Shown here one piece after another: positions 20,797 through 32,330 of a stretch of DNA of 64,000 nucleotides. Numbering within the stretch: position 1 is the stretch's first letter; each line of letters opens with the position of its first letter. The translations under genes and the position numbers were made by a program. The notes below the pieces were generated by a model, which was not told the DNA's origin, did no database searches, and saw only the letters and a program-made list of their open reading frames with translations. This DNA is from Azolla caroliniana. Its lineage: Eukaryota > Polypodiophyta. The stretch is taken from the NCBI GenBank assembly GCA_043228905.1, contig JBHGNT010000013.1:7130001-7194000 (forward strand). Direction: 5' to 3'.

Positions 20797-21731
20797 CCGA
20801 AACCGAGTTAGTATGGTTGAGCACGTTGTACTCACATTGCTTAACTGTATGTACTCTAGAATGGCAGATGGGGCAGTGTGATCATAGAGGGCAATCGATA
20901 GCCGAGTGACCGGACTTAGCACAAGTCGTGCATTGTAGTGCTTGCCGAAACTGGGTCTCCTCGGTTGTTGGCAAGGAGGTTTGGAGCGTGCCCATGGAGA
21001 AAGAATTGTTATGATGAGCCTTATCTAAACCGAGAACACGAGCGACCACTTGCTCGATAGTGTGTTGTGAAAAATTTGTAAGGGCCAATGTTGTGCTCAA
21101 CGGCTTCAGGAGTCCGGCAAGGAACGTATCTTTTAAATGATTGGCGGACACATCCTGTGCGAGTTGCCGGTAGAGGTCTTGGAATCAGATGGTAAAATGG
21201 GAAACTATTTCATTAGGTCCCTAGGCAATGGTATAGAACTAGCGGAACAATTCGTGCTTCGGAATTTCCCGGTGGAATAACTTCAGAAACTGGGTGCAGA
21301 CATGTTGGAATGTCGTAAACTACCCCGGATTGTGGTGAGAATACCACCATGCAATGTGGCCGTCTAGCGAAAGGGTAAATTCCGCAATTTTGGAGGCGTC
21401 CACCTCCTTAGCGGTGAGGCGCTGCGTAGAATTGTTGGCTTGCCAAGTGGAGAGAAAAGAAACGATGTGAGATTCCGCGTCAGGACCATCCGTGTAGCAG
21501 GTATATGAGTGGTACAACATTGCGTCGAGATTTGGGTCGTCCAGTAGGGCCGGGAAGGGGTTGAACTCGGATTGTTGAGAGACTACCGACAGACTGGGAG
21601 GAGTGGCGAGTTCGGTATGTGATTGTCTGTAGGGGATGACTGATGAGGGGTGCGATTCTGGGGTTTCTGGTGATGAGTGTTGAGTGATCGCGGAGCGGAG
21701 TCTACGGTATCCTCGGCTGGCTCGGCGTGGC
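20797..21731 (-). pseudogene. Gag of another Athila/Tat-like element (minus), interrupted by A'
   Basis: Minus-strand pieces: FNPFPALLDDPNLD, HSYTCYTDGPDAESHIVSFL, ASKIAEFTLSLDGHIAWWYSHH, FYTIA, a stop, GPNEIVSHFTI, SANHLKDTFLAGLLKPLSTTLAL, LPTTEETQFRQALQCTTCAKSG and a knuckle CTTCAKSGHSAIDC. It aligns with the gag of B (for example AEFGLTLDGRAAFWHSQ there). The upstream end meets a plus-oriented LTR at 21732, so its own LTR is not adjacent. Confidence 0.8.
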
Positions 21732-22184
21732 TGTTGTCTATCATAGGAGGACAAACGTAAATAACGCATAATAAAGAAGCGTATTAATTATAATAGAAGT
21801 GTTGAAGTAACACGTGTAATGGTTCACGTGGGAAGCGTAACCGACTAGGCCCTGTATATATAAAGGGCCTATGAACATTGTAAAGGGTTAGCGCATTTCT
21901 GAGCACAGTCGTTTAATATAGTTTCTGTCTTCTCTGAGCTCCATCTCTTATCTCTAGTCTCTTCTCTGTTGTCTCTGTGTGACTGTTTAAGCGTTAAGCA
22001 TGTAAGAGGAGTACATGTGCGTAGTTACACAGATTAGGAGCTCGGTTGTAGCAGTCTCCAATTTTACGCCTTTAGTAAACACGCTCTCATGGTATAAGTC
22101 AATACGTTCCAAGCACTACGCCAGATCCTACCCTTGCACCACAATCACCTTGATACCTACCCCTAAGGATTGAGGGTAGGGTTT
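21732..22184 (+). repeat. C-type LTR, truncated at its 3' end
   Basis: Aligns along its length with the LTR at 31836-32304 (shared GACAAACRTAAATAAYGCAT, TATATAAAGGGCCTATGAA and CCTTTAGTAAACAC). It stops near GAGGGTAGGG, about 20 bases short of that LTR's end. The orientation is plus although the gag to its left is minus. It could be the 5' LTR of C or an unrelated fragment. Confidence 0.7.
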
Positions 22185-22384
22185 TTGGTAAATCGTCTAC
22201 AGCCTCGGATGTATAATCTCTGCTTTCAGAAATAGATCTCGCTGGTGAGGCTGCATCACTATCACAGCCATCCTTCTGCTTCTTGCTTGTCTTTTGCTAG
22301 ATTTTAAACTTCTGGCTATGGGATCCACCAGCAAAGCCCCGATACCTCGCCGGCTATGGTTTGCTTACTACCTAGGATGTACTC

Positions 22385-23226
22385 CTGGCTTTAGAAGATC
22401 AAGCTGTAATAGGCTCTTGAAGCTCACCATGTCCAGGGTGAAACTCCTGAGGGGGAGAAGAGAATCATAGGTGAAACAGCTCCACATCGATGTGGCCCAG
22501 CTCCTCCACCATGCCAAGACATCAGATGCAGAAGCTCGGCTTGACGGTCTATGGAAAGAAGCTAGCTTTTTGTCTGTTTATGTGAAAGTTGGAGAATACT
22601 TTCATCTGTTGAAGGCTAATCTTTACAACATTGCCTGGCAGAAAGAATGCCCTACGGACTTGAGAGAGGCTCTTGAGAGCTTGTATTTTGGTGCTTCTCA
22701 TTGTTCAAACTTGCCTGAGCTCAAAGATGTTAGTGAGATTATGGCGAACAAGTATGGGAAGGAATTCTCTGCAGGTTCTCTTGTCAGTAAACAGTTTCTG
22801 CAACCAGTCTACGAAACAATACCATCTGAAGACTGTAAGAAAGCGTTGATGAAAAAAATATGTGCAGAATTCCACATAAAATATCCTCCACAAGTGCAGC
22901 TTTCTTCCAAGGTTTCCAAAGAAGAAATTTCATTGGTTATTCCTGAAGAAAATAATGCATCTGTTCATGGGCAAGTTGTATCTTATGGGAGCTTGGATAC
23001 CCATGGCATGTGTTGGCAAGAAGGAAAGTCTCATGACAAGCAGATTAGATCTTCTTCTAAAGCTATCTCTGATGCACACACTGAGGTGACTGTGCAGCTA
23101 GCTGGGAACACGAGAGAAAGAAAAGGCAACCGATGCCCAACGGGAAGATCCAGATGGCACCACTCCAACAATGATGAGTGGAATATCATATCCCATTCTC
23201 ACGATGGATTCTTCGCAGATCTCTGA
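22385..23226 (+). pseudogene. IST1-like (ESCRT-associated) host pseudogene
   Basis: The frame reads RLLKLTMSRVKLLRGRRES, a TAG at 22468-22470, VKQLHIDVAQLL, ARLDGLWKEASFLSVYVKVG, KECPTDLREALESLYFGASH, CSNLPELKDV, MANKYGKEF and KALMKKICAEF. This follows the plant IST1 domain (Regulator of Vps4 in multivesicular-body sorting), where the stop position is normally Gln. The C-terminal tail (22950-23226) is Ser/Lys-rich and unlike any domain I know. No introns are evident across the domain, which is compatible with a retro-copy. A spliced exon start after the AG at 22470 is a weaker alternative. Confidence 0.75.
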
Positions 23227-23227
23227 G

Positions 23228-23735
23228 AGGTTGAGATTCTGGAGAGGATTCATCCATGCCCTAACTCTGATATAAACGTCGGACAGATTGTGGAGGTGTA
23301 TAAAGTGCAATGGAGCCCTGTGGGGCTTGATAAAATGTTGCCATCAAGCGCTTCTAGGGAGGTGCACAACATTGTTTTGAACACGAAGCATCTATCCACC
23401 TTCGTCTGCAATATCACCCAAACATCGTCCAATGCTTGTGCACTTTCAGAGATGAAGACAAGAAATCTAATTGCCTTCTCTTAGAGCTTATGAACAAAAA
23501 TCTAGCAACACAGAAGCTCGTGGCCCGACCAATCTGACCCTTGCCGAGCCAATACATATCATGCTTGAGATTTCCAAAGGCATCATCCACCGCGATCTCA
23601 AACTAGAGAATATGCTAATCAATGATTCTCAGACAGCTCCAAGTACAAGAAGGTGACAATAGAGAGGAGAAAGCCGCGAAGTAGTCCTGTCCTTTTCGAC
23701 TTCTTGCTCAAACAAGTTTGTGTTCTCTTCATTGA
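23228..23735 (+). pseudogene. Protein-kinase-like host pseudogene
   Basis: Frame 1 has VEILERIHPCPN, INVGQIVEVYKVQWSP and REVHNIV. After a shift near 23385 another frame reads LQYHPNIVQCLCTFRDEDKK, CLLLELMNKNLATQ, typical of a kinase N lobe to hinge. After another break near 23530 comes IMLEISKGIIHRDLKLENML with the HRDLKxxN catalytic loop. The DFG region and the rest are missing. It lies directly behind the IST1-like frame and could be a separate gene or a fused capture. Confidence 0.65.
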
Positions 23736-23859
23736 ACCTTCTGGTGGCTTTCTTTAGCTCCCTATAAGAGAATTTTTTGGGACCACTTGGCCATCGTTGT
23801 TGCCATCGCCATCCGCCAAAAGTGAAAGGTTGGAATATGAATTGAAGAATTGAAGCAAG

Positions 23860-24160
23860 AAGAGAGGGGCATTCAAAAAACGCGAGGCAGATCGCAAAAT
23901 TTCAGAAATTTGAGGGCAGGGAGGATAATTTCGAAAAGTCAAGGGTGAACAGGGGAATTTCAAAAAATCAAAGAAAGAGAAAAAAGAAAGGAGTAGAGAA
24001 GAGAATTTCAGAAACTCGAGGGCATGCAGACAAATTTCGGGAACAGAAGGGCAAGACACGAAATTTCTAAAACTAGAGGGTACTTAATATAATTTTAGAA
24101 AAAAAAATTGAGGGGTACGACATCAAATTTTGAAAACACAAGGGTACAAAAATTCATCAC
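23860..24160 (+). repeat. Degenerate tandem repeat, about 35-45 bp period
   Basis: About seven to eight loose units share AAATTTCNRAAA followed by an AGGGC/AGGGT box, for example near 23895, 23930, 23958, 24003, 24035, 24060 and 24125. The units vary in length and sequence. No coding potential is evident. Confidence 0.5.
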
Positions 24161-24458
24161 ACTCACATTAATGAAGACACACACACACAATATATACCCA
24201 CAATCATTGATAAACCTAAATGACGTTACCACAGTGAATAAGATGATTGGTGTGCAATCCAATCGTGCGATTATGTTGATCGAACAAGAAGGTTTGTGTC
24301 AAGCTAGCTTTGATTGAAGTCATTGATCGTCGAGTAGTAATCTGGTCGAGGAGTTTTCGATCGCGAGAGAAGATCGATGGAGTTTCGATCAACAAGAGTT
24401 TTTTTGGCATGGGCTTGTGGGTCCGACATGCAATGCATTGTCCGACAGGCGTGCTAAG
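24161..24458 (+). other. Spacer ending in Athila/Tat-type 3' internal sequence
   Basis: 24161-24404 holds a short CA run and no gene I can support. 24405-24458 is about 80 percent similar to 31794-31835, the sequence between the post-pol ORF and the 3' LTR of C (GGGTCCGACATGC, GACAGGCGTGCTAAG), so an element 3' end abuts the D1 LTR. Confidence 0.55.
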
Positions 24459-24795
24459 TGTTATCCATATAGGTGTACGGGATAAATAGGGTGTAATGTG
24501 TATGGGTGTGTAATATGTAATATGTATAAAAGTGTGTTATGATAAGTATGTGTGAGCACATGCATAATTATGTGCATGTGACAAGAGTGTATCGTCTCTT
24601 TTATAACGTTCATTATTTACTGTTACATTATGTACTATAAAAAACCCCTTATAGGGCACATAGGGAGGATACATATTTTTCCCCTCTCACATTTGTGTCA
24701 TTTTCTATTTGTCTTTCTCTCTAGCTCTCTCACTATCGTAACCCCCTTGGGAGGGGGGTGAAGCCATTTTAGGCTTCACCCCCACCCCAACAACA
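24459..24795 (+). repeat. D-type LTR, plus copy (D1)
   Basis: TGTTATCCATAT...CCCCAACAACA, 337 bp, with TATA-like TACTATAAAAAACCCC near 24632. It is an inverted copy of 32331-32678. It is preceded by 3'-internal-type sequence and followed by CTTTTG, like the primer-site flank of C and B, then by post-pol-ORF sequence. I see no 5-bp target duplication. Confidence 0.7.
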
Positions 24796-24939
24796 CTTTT
24801 GAGTCACGCCCAGATTCCACGGAGTAGGACGAGACCCCTACCGAACAGGCAAGCACTCCGGAGATGACTACGACGACCTTACCCAACAACACAATCCTAG
24901 TCACGACAGTCACTACGGAGGAAGCAGAACAAGATGACA

Positions 24940-27900
24940 TATGCAAAGCGGCTCAGGTCTAGGTAGAGAAAGCAAACGAGACCAACGTGGAGTGGATGAG
25001 GCAAGAATCACCGAGCGCCACCACGTAGAGCGATGATAAGACATTATCGCCAGACCCGATATGGCAAGCTTTGGCGGATTGCGAAATCATGTTGACCATG
25101 GATAAGCTATTACTACTGCTTCCACGGTTTTGACAGGTGGTAGAGAATCACATACGGGGCACCGTCGGACTAGTAATCTCATCTAATTACACAGAGTCCA
25201 ATACCAATCTAGCAGTGATAGATCACCATAACCCAACCATCAAAGTGGTACTTTAGGGCCAAGAAATAACGTAATGCATTGTCGATGGTGGTTCCAGCAT
25301 AAATGTCATTAGTAAAACCACTTGTGCTAGGCTGGGCATTACAAACTAGAAAGCATGCCCATTCTAGCTCCGAATGACAGACACTCGCTTTGTCAGACCT
25401 TTAGGTTTAATTCGGAAGCTAGGGATCGTGGTCGGCGGCCATCATTTTGAGAATTCTGCGGTCGTGCTCGCGCTGGATGCCCCAAGAGCATACCCAATTT
25501 TGTTAGGTAGACCATGGTTACGGTCTGCTAATATCAAGCAGAATTGGCAGCATAACTACATCAGCTTCCGACGCAGGCGAAATAAGGTCTGCGTACTGAC
25601 GTAGGAAACATCCGCACCGACCAAAGCTATAATGCCACTATACGCAGAAGAAATTAATATGTTGGAGGGTCTACAGGATATAGAGCTAGAACAGTACCTC
25701 AACGAAAACCTGCGGATAATACCATTATTTAAAATTGATGTCCTCAAGGCCGCTAGAGAGTACGCCCCAAGAAGAGGAATACGAACTTGATCCCGAGTCT
25801 ATGTTGGAGCTAAGGAGAGCACAAGAAGTGTTCAAGAAGGAAATGGAAATCTCGCGAAGGGTTACCGCGTCCGCATTGGAGGAGATTAATGTCAGAACCA
25901 TGGAGGTTCCACTGCTGCTCTCAATTGCTAAGGACCTGATGCCAAATGAGAAAATGGCCATGAAGGAGCTGCTCTAGGAATTTAAGGATGTCTTCGCATT
26001 GTCTCATGAAGACATGAAAGGCCTGGACCCGAAATTTTATCAACACAAGATTAACTTGGCCACGGATGCGAAACCGGTGCAGCAGAGATGCTATCATATG
26101 AACCCAAATTACGCAGCCCGTGTAAAGGAAGAAATTGACAAGCTCTTGAAAGCGGGGTTCATCCGACCAGTAAAACATGCCACATGGTAGAGTCCGATAG
26201 TGGTGGTGCCAAAGAAAAATGGGAAAATATGTGTGTGCGTCGATTACCGTAAATTAAACGTCGTTACAATTATGGACGCGTTTCCCTTACCATTTACGGA
26301 TAGTGTATTAGACGCGGTCGCATGCCATGACATGTATAGTTTTTTGAATGGATTTAGTGGATACAATCAAGTACGAATGCACCCAGACGATCAGGAGAAG
26401 ACTGCGTTCGTCATAGACTTGGGAGTTTTCGTAGCGGTGGTTATGATGTTCGGTCTGAAGACGACCCCCGCCATGTTTCAACGAACTATCACGGAAATCT
26501 TCGGTGAATTTATACCTGCGTTTATGCAAGTCTTTCTCGATGACTTCGCAGTATATGGGACGTGAGGAGAACATTTTAGCCATTTGCGGCTATGTTTGGA
26601 ACAATGCCATACCTCGCGCCTAAGCCTTAATCCAAGTAAATGCGCAGTCGGGGTCACTAGTGGAGCTCTGCTCGGACACATCGTGAGTAAGGAGGGGATT
26701 GCGGTAGATCCCAGCAAAATTAAGGCTATCGTGGAAGCAAAAACTCCTAGTAACGCATAAGTGCTAAGTCGCTTCCTCGGGCAAATACGTTGGCACAACC
26801 GTATGTTACGATACTTGGCGGATTTCACAACCCCCCTGCATGCCGCAACAATGTACTCCATTCAAATGGACAACAACAGAAGATAAGGCGTACGAGGCAC
26901 TCAAAGTAATGTTGACCCAAGCGCTCGTCGTACAGCCCCCAGATTGGTCTAAATCATAATACGTATTTGTGGATACCTCCGACATTGCAATCGGCAATGC
27001 GCTAATGCAGCTCACTAAGCCTAGTTGGTACTGACCAGTATACTACTCTAGCTGTAAATTATCGGATGCAGAGCGGAATAATTCAACAATAGAGCGTGAA
27101 GCCTTGGGGATGATTTACAACGTAAAGAAATTCCGACATCACTTACTAGGGCGGAAGTGCACGTTTCATGTGGACCACGCGACGCTACTCTACTTAGTCG
27201 AGAAACAGGCGTTAATGGGGAAATTAGCCAGATGGATGTTGCTACTCCAGGAATTTGAATTCACAATCTAGCATCGGCCAGCCGGGTACATAGCACGCCG
27301 TAGTTGATTATCTAAGCAAACTAGATAAGGGCGACAACGCAATAAGACGAGACGACGATTTCCTTGACGCCGATATTTTGCGGGTTGCGGCTATAGCGAC
27401 ACAAGACGAGAAGAGTTTTCCGGACCGGTGGCCGATGGAGATGACCTACTTCTTGACAATGGGACTGCCACCACCATAGCTACAAATAGACGAAAAGAAA
27501 AAACTCGCTGTACAAAGCCGCAATTTCTGCCTAGTTGAGGGAGTCCTATATCATAAGGGGAGCGACGGTATCTGGAGGCACGATATACAACAAGAGGAGA
27601 AAGAAGACGTTTTATGTGAAGCTCACTGCGGAACGGTAGGAGGGCATTACGCATGAGACGTTACAACCCGAAAAGTATGGCAAGCAGGCCTTTGGTGGCC
27701 AACTACGCAAAAAGACGTGTATCAATATTGTAAAGAGTGCGACCTCTGCCAATGCATGGGCCAACCTACGGAGCTTGCACGGATGCCGTACCAGCTAGTG
27801 CTCTCGCTTTGACCCCTTCCAAAAATGGGGTCTCGATTTTGTCGGCCCCTTTACTCCGGCAACGACACAAACATGACATAAATATATCGTAGTCACCACA

Positions 27901-28718
27901 GATTATTGCACAAAATGGGTAGAAGTGAAAGCATTACGGTATAACACTGCAGCATCGACGACAAAATTCTTATACAAGCACATTTGGTGCCGTTTTGGCT
28001 GTCCAATAGAACTCATAAGCGATCAAGGAAGCCACTTTTTGAATATGGTTATCCACGACCTCACACACCATTACGCCGTAGTACATAAGAAGAGTACGCC
28101 GTATTATCCTCAAGTGAATGGATTGGCAGAATCAACGAACAAGACGCTGTAGAATATCCTGAAAAAGATCGTTAATGAGAATATAACGGACTAGGACACG
28201 AAGCTACATAACGCCTTGTGGGCTTACCGCACGAGCTACAAGAAAAGCATACAATCAACTCCCTTCCGACTAGCGTACAGGCGCCCATTGAATTTCAGGT
28301 ACCCAGCTTACGTATTCAAGTCTGTGAAAGACTATCAGAAGGTCAGTCCGAACATATACGTTTACAACAATTATAGGAGTTCGGCGAAACACGAGTCCAA
28401 AATATGGCAATCTTGGAACACGAGCAAAGACGGCGTAAAGCGTTCGTAGATCGACACCGAGGCACTAGTGAAAAACACTTCAAAGTTGGAAAAGTCGTTT
28501 TAGTTTTCCAAACCCGGATGGGCCAAATGTCGGGAAAATTACAATTCCGCTGGACAGGGCCGTATTGGATAATAGGGGCGGAAAATGGAACCTTTCAATT
28601 AGGGACCCTTGCAGGTGAAATATTGCGGCAAAAAGTGAACGGGTTCCGCCTAAAGCCGTACTTCAGACCTACGCCACCGAATCCGTTTCACACCGTTGCT
28701 TCCCACTCCAACCAGTAG
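24940..28718 (+). pseudogene. pol: Element C pol (PR-RT-RNase H-INT), many stops
   Basis: Protease CIVDGGSSINVIS near 25280, ILLGRPWLRSANIK near 25500, RT start KINLATDAKPVQQRCYHMN near 26050, VVVPKKNGKICVCVDYRKLN near 26200, FLNGFSGYNQVRMHPDDQEK near 26345 and catalytic FLDD at 26533-26544 (intact, unlike B). RNase H pieces run from 26940 to 27320. Integrase pieces: HCGTVGGHYA near 27625, CKECDLCQ near 27735, WGLDFVGPFT near 27830, LISDQGSHF near 28010, NGLAESTNKTL near 28120 and RWTGPYWIIG near 28550. At least a dozen stops prevent expression. Confidence 0.9.
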
Positions 28719-29061
28719 CCTGTAAGAAAGTAACAGTAATATTGTACTTTACCGTTACAAAAAAAAAAGAATAAGAAGAAGGAGAGGACAATCACAACTA
28801 TTAAAGGGCTTTTATGCATGCACACTTTCCAAGGGAAAGAACATGCGTCGATACAATGAGGCACAGGCCCATGAACCCTAAGTCACAAAAAGAGGAGAAC
28901 ATATGGTTTTCTGCACATTACAGAAAACATAATCAAGCTCCCCTCACTCTCCTTGTGCTCCTCTCTCTCCTCGCTCTCCAGCTTTTTATAGGCATCACGG
29001 GCCAAGCAACTTGTGTGTCCTAACCCCTAATCACTCCTCGCACGATCCCTACCATGGTACT

Positions 29062-31782
29062 ATGCCGATCCCCATCTCCTCAGCACTGCGACGATGGCTC
29101 CTGGAAAAGGGCTTTGAAGGCTACATCCGGGTAGCAGAGGCGCCACCGCCCTCCGATGCCCAAAAAATCACCAAGAAGCTCAATGTCGACACAGTTATGA
29201 ATGCCAGCATTAGAAAGAAGCTGGGTTTGACGGCCTTACGAGAGAAACATTCTCCCTACAGAAGACCTAGAAAGATATTTCGAAGAATACTCAACCTCTA
29301 CCAAAGCCTACAGAACAAAGGACATTCCGAACGCTTTTTTTCAGGAGGTTGCAAATTTTTTATTGGAAGCCCATCATTAAGAGAAGGCTTGCACGCTTTT
29401 CAGGTCACGAAGAAGCTGCGTCCGATAATACAACAATACTTAACCGTGCTCCCCGAGAACTACCCGCACCGGATACAAGACCCACGCCTCCACCTCGGTT
29501 TGGGAGGAATGGGACCCTAAACCCTAAACCCTAAACGACGATTAACAGACCTCATGTCGACGGAATGGGAGGAAGAACCAAACCCTACCACCGTCGAAAT
29601 AGCGCCGATGCAAGAGGAAAGGTAGGTCAACCACGTCGATTCCGGAGAAGCGCCATCTACGGCCGAACAGGAACAACCAGAGCCGAGTCACGGTAGCCCT
29701 AGGCCTAAGTGTCGACGATTGGATCGCAAGGATGGTCGCGGATTGGTAAAGGATGTAGACGCACGGGTAGAAGATTGTGCGCGCCCACGGAGCCCACATC
29801 TACACTGGAGCTCATCCACGAGCTGTAGCCAATCATAACAACACAATCGCAACGTGGAAAAGGCGTGCTTACGATAGAAAGTGAAGTTTTACACTATCTG
29901 GACATTTCGGATACGGCCCATGAGTTCGGCGTGTTGTTACAGTTCGGGACGACATATGAATGAATGCAATTCCTAGCGACACAATAGATCAAGGTGTACC
30001 AGAGAATGGCCGAGGAGCACGCCGAACAACAGTTGATTGAGCGTGCACTAACATAGACGACGGAGAGCAAAGATGAGGGTCGACTAGCGAAAGTGGGCTG
30101 GAAACATAATGCAGGGGTCCGGTGGGTTGGAATTGAATTGCCTCCCTTGAATGCTGCCTTAGTAGAGGTTCATCGGGAGTTAGCAAAAGTGAGCCTGGGT
30201 GCCAAAGATATGGCAATCAAAAATAAAAATGTTTGGAAAACAGTAAAAATGACCCAGGAACAATTGAACAAGGCGCAGGAGTGCATCACGCAACTAGAGT
30301 GCAATGTGGCTAGTATGCAACCTCCCCCGGCCCTGCGCCTCACGACATGGAAGTTTAGACGCTAAGGGAAGAGGTGGAGGCCCAAGCAACACTCGCGACC
30401 AAGGCAAAAAGGGCTATGAAGCTAGCCAAAACGGAGATTGACCACCTCAGATCAGAGCTCCGCCAATCATTTGACAGAGAAGCAAACATCAGGGTGAAAG
30501 GACGCAAGGCGGTGAAAACACTTCAAGATAAGCTCGATGTGGAGGTAGCAGCACATGGCCAAAAAAAGGAAGAGAAGGAAAAGCTATAGGAGGAAGCAAG
30601 TAAAAAGGAGGCCGTCATTACGGCGATACGGGAATTAGCACAAAGGAAGAAAGCATGGTATGAAGAGCAACTCGCACATGAGCATGAACAAACCCACCAA
30701 GTCGAGATACGCATGAATAATGAAATGGATCGGCTCAAGCAACTACACTTGAAGGAGTCCCAGATCTGGGCACAGATGATGACCCACTATGAAGAGGCAA
30801 CAACTAACAAAGGGAAAATTGAGAATCTGAAGAAGGCACTGGAGGAGTCGCAAGCCCACAAGCCCGCTCCCAAAAGGACAGGATCCACATAGTCCTCCAA
30901 ACAAAGTAGGAACGGTTTACGGCGTAGCTGCAAGCAGCCTTGGACAAGGATTGGGCCGGATGGGTAAAACAAGCGGCCGAACTCCACACCTACCGAGCGG
31001 ACTAGGAAAATTAGCACAAAGAAGGTAAAGGCTTCTATAAGTTAAATGAAGAGAGCATCGCCGCGGTATGAGAAGACCTAATGCAGGACTATCACGTGTT
31101 AGCCATCCGACACGTAGAGGTGATAGCAGAACAACTGGAAGATTTCGGCGAAAGTCAGGAAGATATCTTCCATCAGTTGTGCATGATCGGAAGCGAGCAT
31201 CAAAGGGTGGGGGAATTGAAGAGGGCGGAGGCTATTACCGTCCAAGACAACGACTCCGCAGAGCAAAATGAGCCTCCAACTGATCCTAATGACGCTCTGG
31301 AGGTAACAACAATGTCGGAGGCCCCCATGGAAGAAACAGGCCTGGAAGAATCACGCCCAGATGTCTGCCCACGCCCAACGACAGAGCCGCCAAGAAACGA
31401 TGTATCCTCGCCCATAGATGGCATACCAGCCGAGCCCACCACAGAAATGCCTTGAGAAGAAGACCAGGCCCCCACGCAAGAAACAGGCCCGGAAGAGTCA
31501 TGCCCAAATTCCACAGAGCAGGACGAGACCCCTATCGAAAAGGCAGGCACTCCGGAGATGACTACGACGATTGTACCCAACGACATAGTCCCAGCCACGA
31601 CAGTCACTACGGAGGAAGCAGTACAAGAAGAAATATGGCCGGAGCCACCCATGGAGACACTAGAGACGGAAGCATCGGTTCAGCCACAAAGCGATGAGCC
31701 CAACCTCGTTATGGCGCCACCAATCACGACAAGTAACAACGGGCGCCCAGAGCCAAATATCCTCAATATTTTGGTAGACTAG
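29062..31782 (+). pseudogene. Element C post-pol coiled-coil ORF, broken
   Basis: The ATG at 29062 starts MPIPISSALRRWLLEKGFEGYIRVAEAPPP, the conserved N-terminal module. A frameshift follows near 29250. A basic patch CRRLDRKDGRGLVKD (about 29707-29755) equals RRRLERKDGRGLVKN in B. Then come LQFGTTYE, LPPLNAALVEVHRELAKVS, helical Lys/Glu-rich segments (30093-30890), AALDKDWAGWVKQAAELH, GKGFYKLNEESIAAV and DFGESQEDIFHQL. The tail to the TAG at 31780-31782 is Thr/Glu/Pro-rich and acidic. Several in-frame stops are present. Confidence 0.75.
29515..29535 (+). repeat. Three perfect CCCTAAA telomere-type units
   Basis: CCCTAAA occurs three times in tandem with no mismatch, in the linker between the two conserved blocks of the element C post-pol ORF. 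A and B do not have it at this place. CCCTAAA/TTTAGGG is the usual land-plant telomere unit. Confidence 0.85.
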
Positions 31783-31835
31783 TAAACGGAGGAGGGGTCC
31801 GACGTGCCAAGGCACTGTCCCACAGGCGTGCCAGG

Positions 31836-32304
31836 TGTGGTCCGCCATAGAAAGACAAACATAAATAATGCATAATAAAGAAGTGTATTAATTATAATAG
31901 AAGTGTTGAAGTAACGCATGTAACAGTTCACGCAGGAAGCGTAACCAACTAGGCCCTATGTATATAAAGGGCCTATGAACATTGTAAAGGGTTAGCGCAT
32001 TTCTAAGCACAGTCGTTTAATATAGTTTTTGTCTTCTCTGAGCTCCATCTCTTATCTCCGGTCTCTTCTCTGTTTTCTCTATGTGACTATTTAAGCGTAA
32101 GCGTGTAAGAGGAGTACATGTGTGTAGTTACGCACATTAAGAGCTTGATTGTAGCCGTCTCCAGTTTTACGCCTTTAGTAAACACACTCTAACGGTATAA
32201 GTCAATACGTTCCAAGAACTACGCGAGATCCTACCCTTGCACCACGATCACCTTGATTCCCACCCTGAAGGACTGAGGGTAGGCAGTGTTCCTAACCGGC
32301 AACA
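31836..32304 (+). repeat. 3' LTR of element C
   Basis: TGTGGTCCGCCATAG...CCGGCAACA, 469 bp, TATA-like TATATAAAGGGCC near 31958. The first base follows the internal end GGCGTGCCAGG seen before the LTRs of B and D1. The B LTR (43902-44338) shares several blocks when reverse complemented (GCATGTAACRGTTCACGC), so B and C are related subfamilies. Confidence 0.8.
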
Positions 32305-32330
32305 CTTTTGTCCCACCCCGCGTGCCAAAA

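Larger units (their letters stand above)
24796..32304 (+). mobile_element. Element C: decayed Athila/Tat-like Gypsy element
   Basis: Order: a stray piece of post-pol-ORF tail (24800-24935, matching about 31494-31640), the pre-protease linker, protease, RT, RNase H, integrase, GPY module, post-pol ORF and 3' LTR (31836-32304). No gag is found upstream. The out-of-order tail piece implies recombination or an internal rearrangement. Stops and indels run throughout, so this is an old copy. Confidence 0.8.

Noticed and set aside
21732-32304. C-type LTRs at 21732 and 31836 as one simple LTR pair around a captured gene
   Set aside because: The left copy is truncated, no matching target duplication is visible (GTGGC versus CTTTT-type flanks), and a D LTR lies between. 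Possible but not supported.
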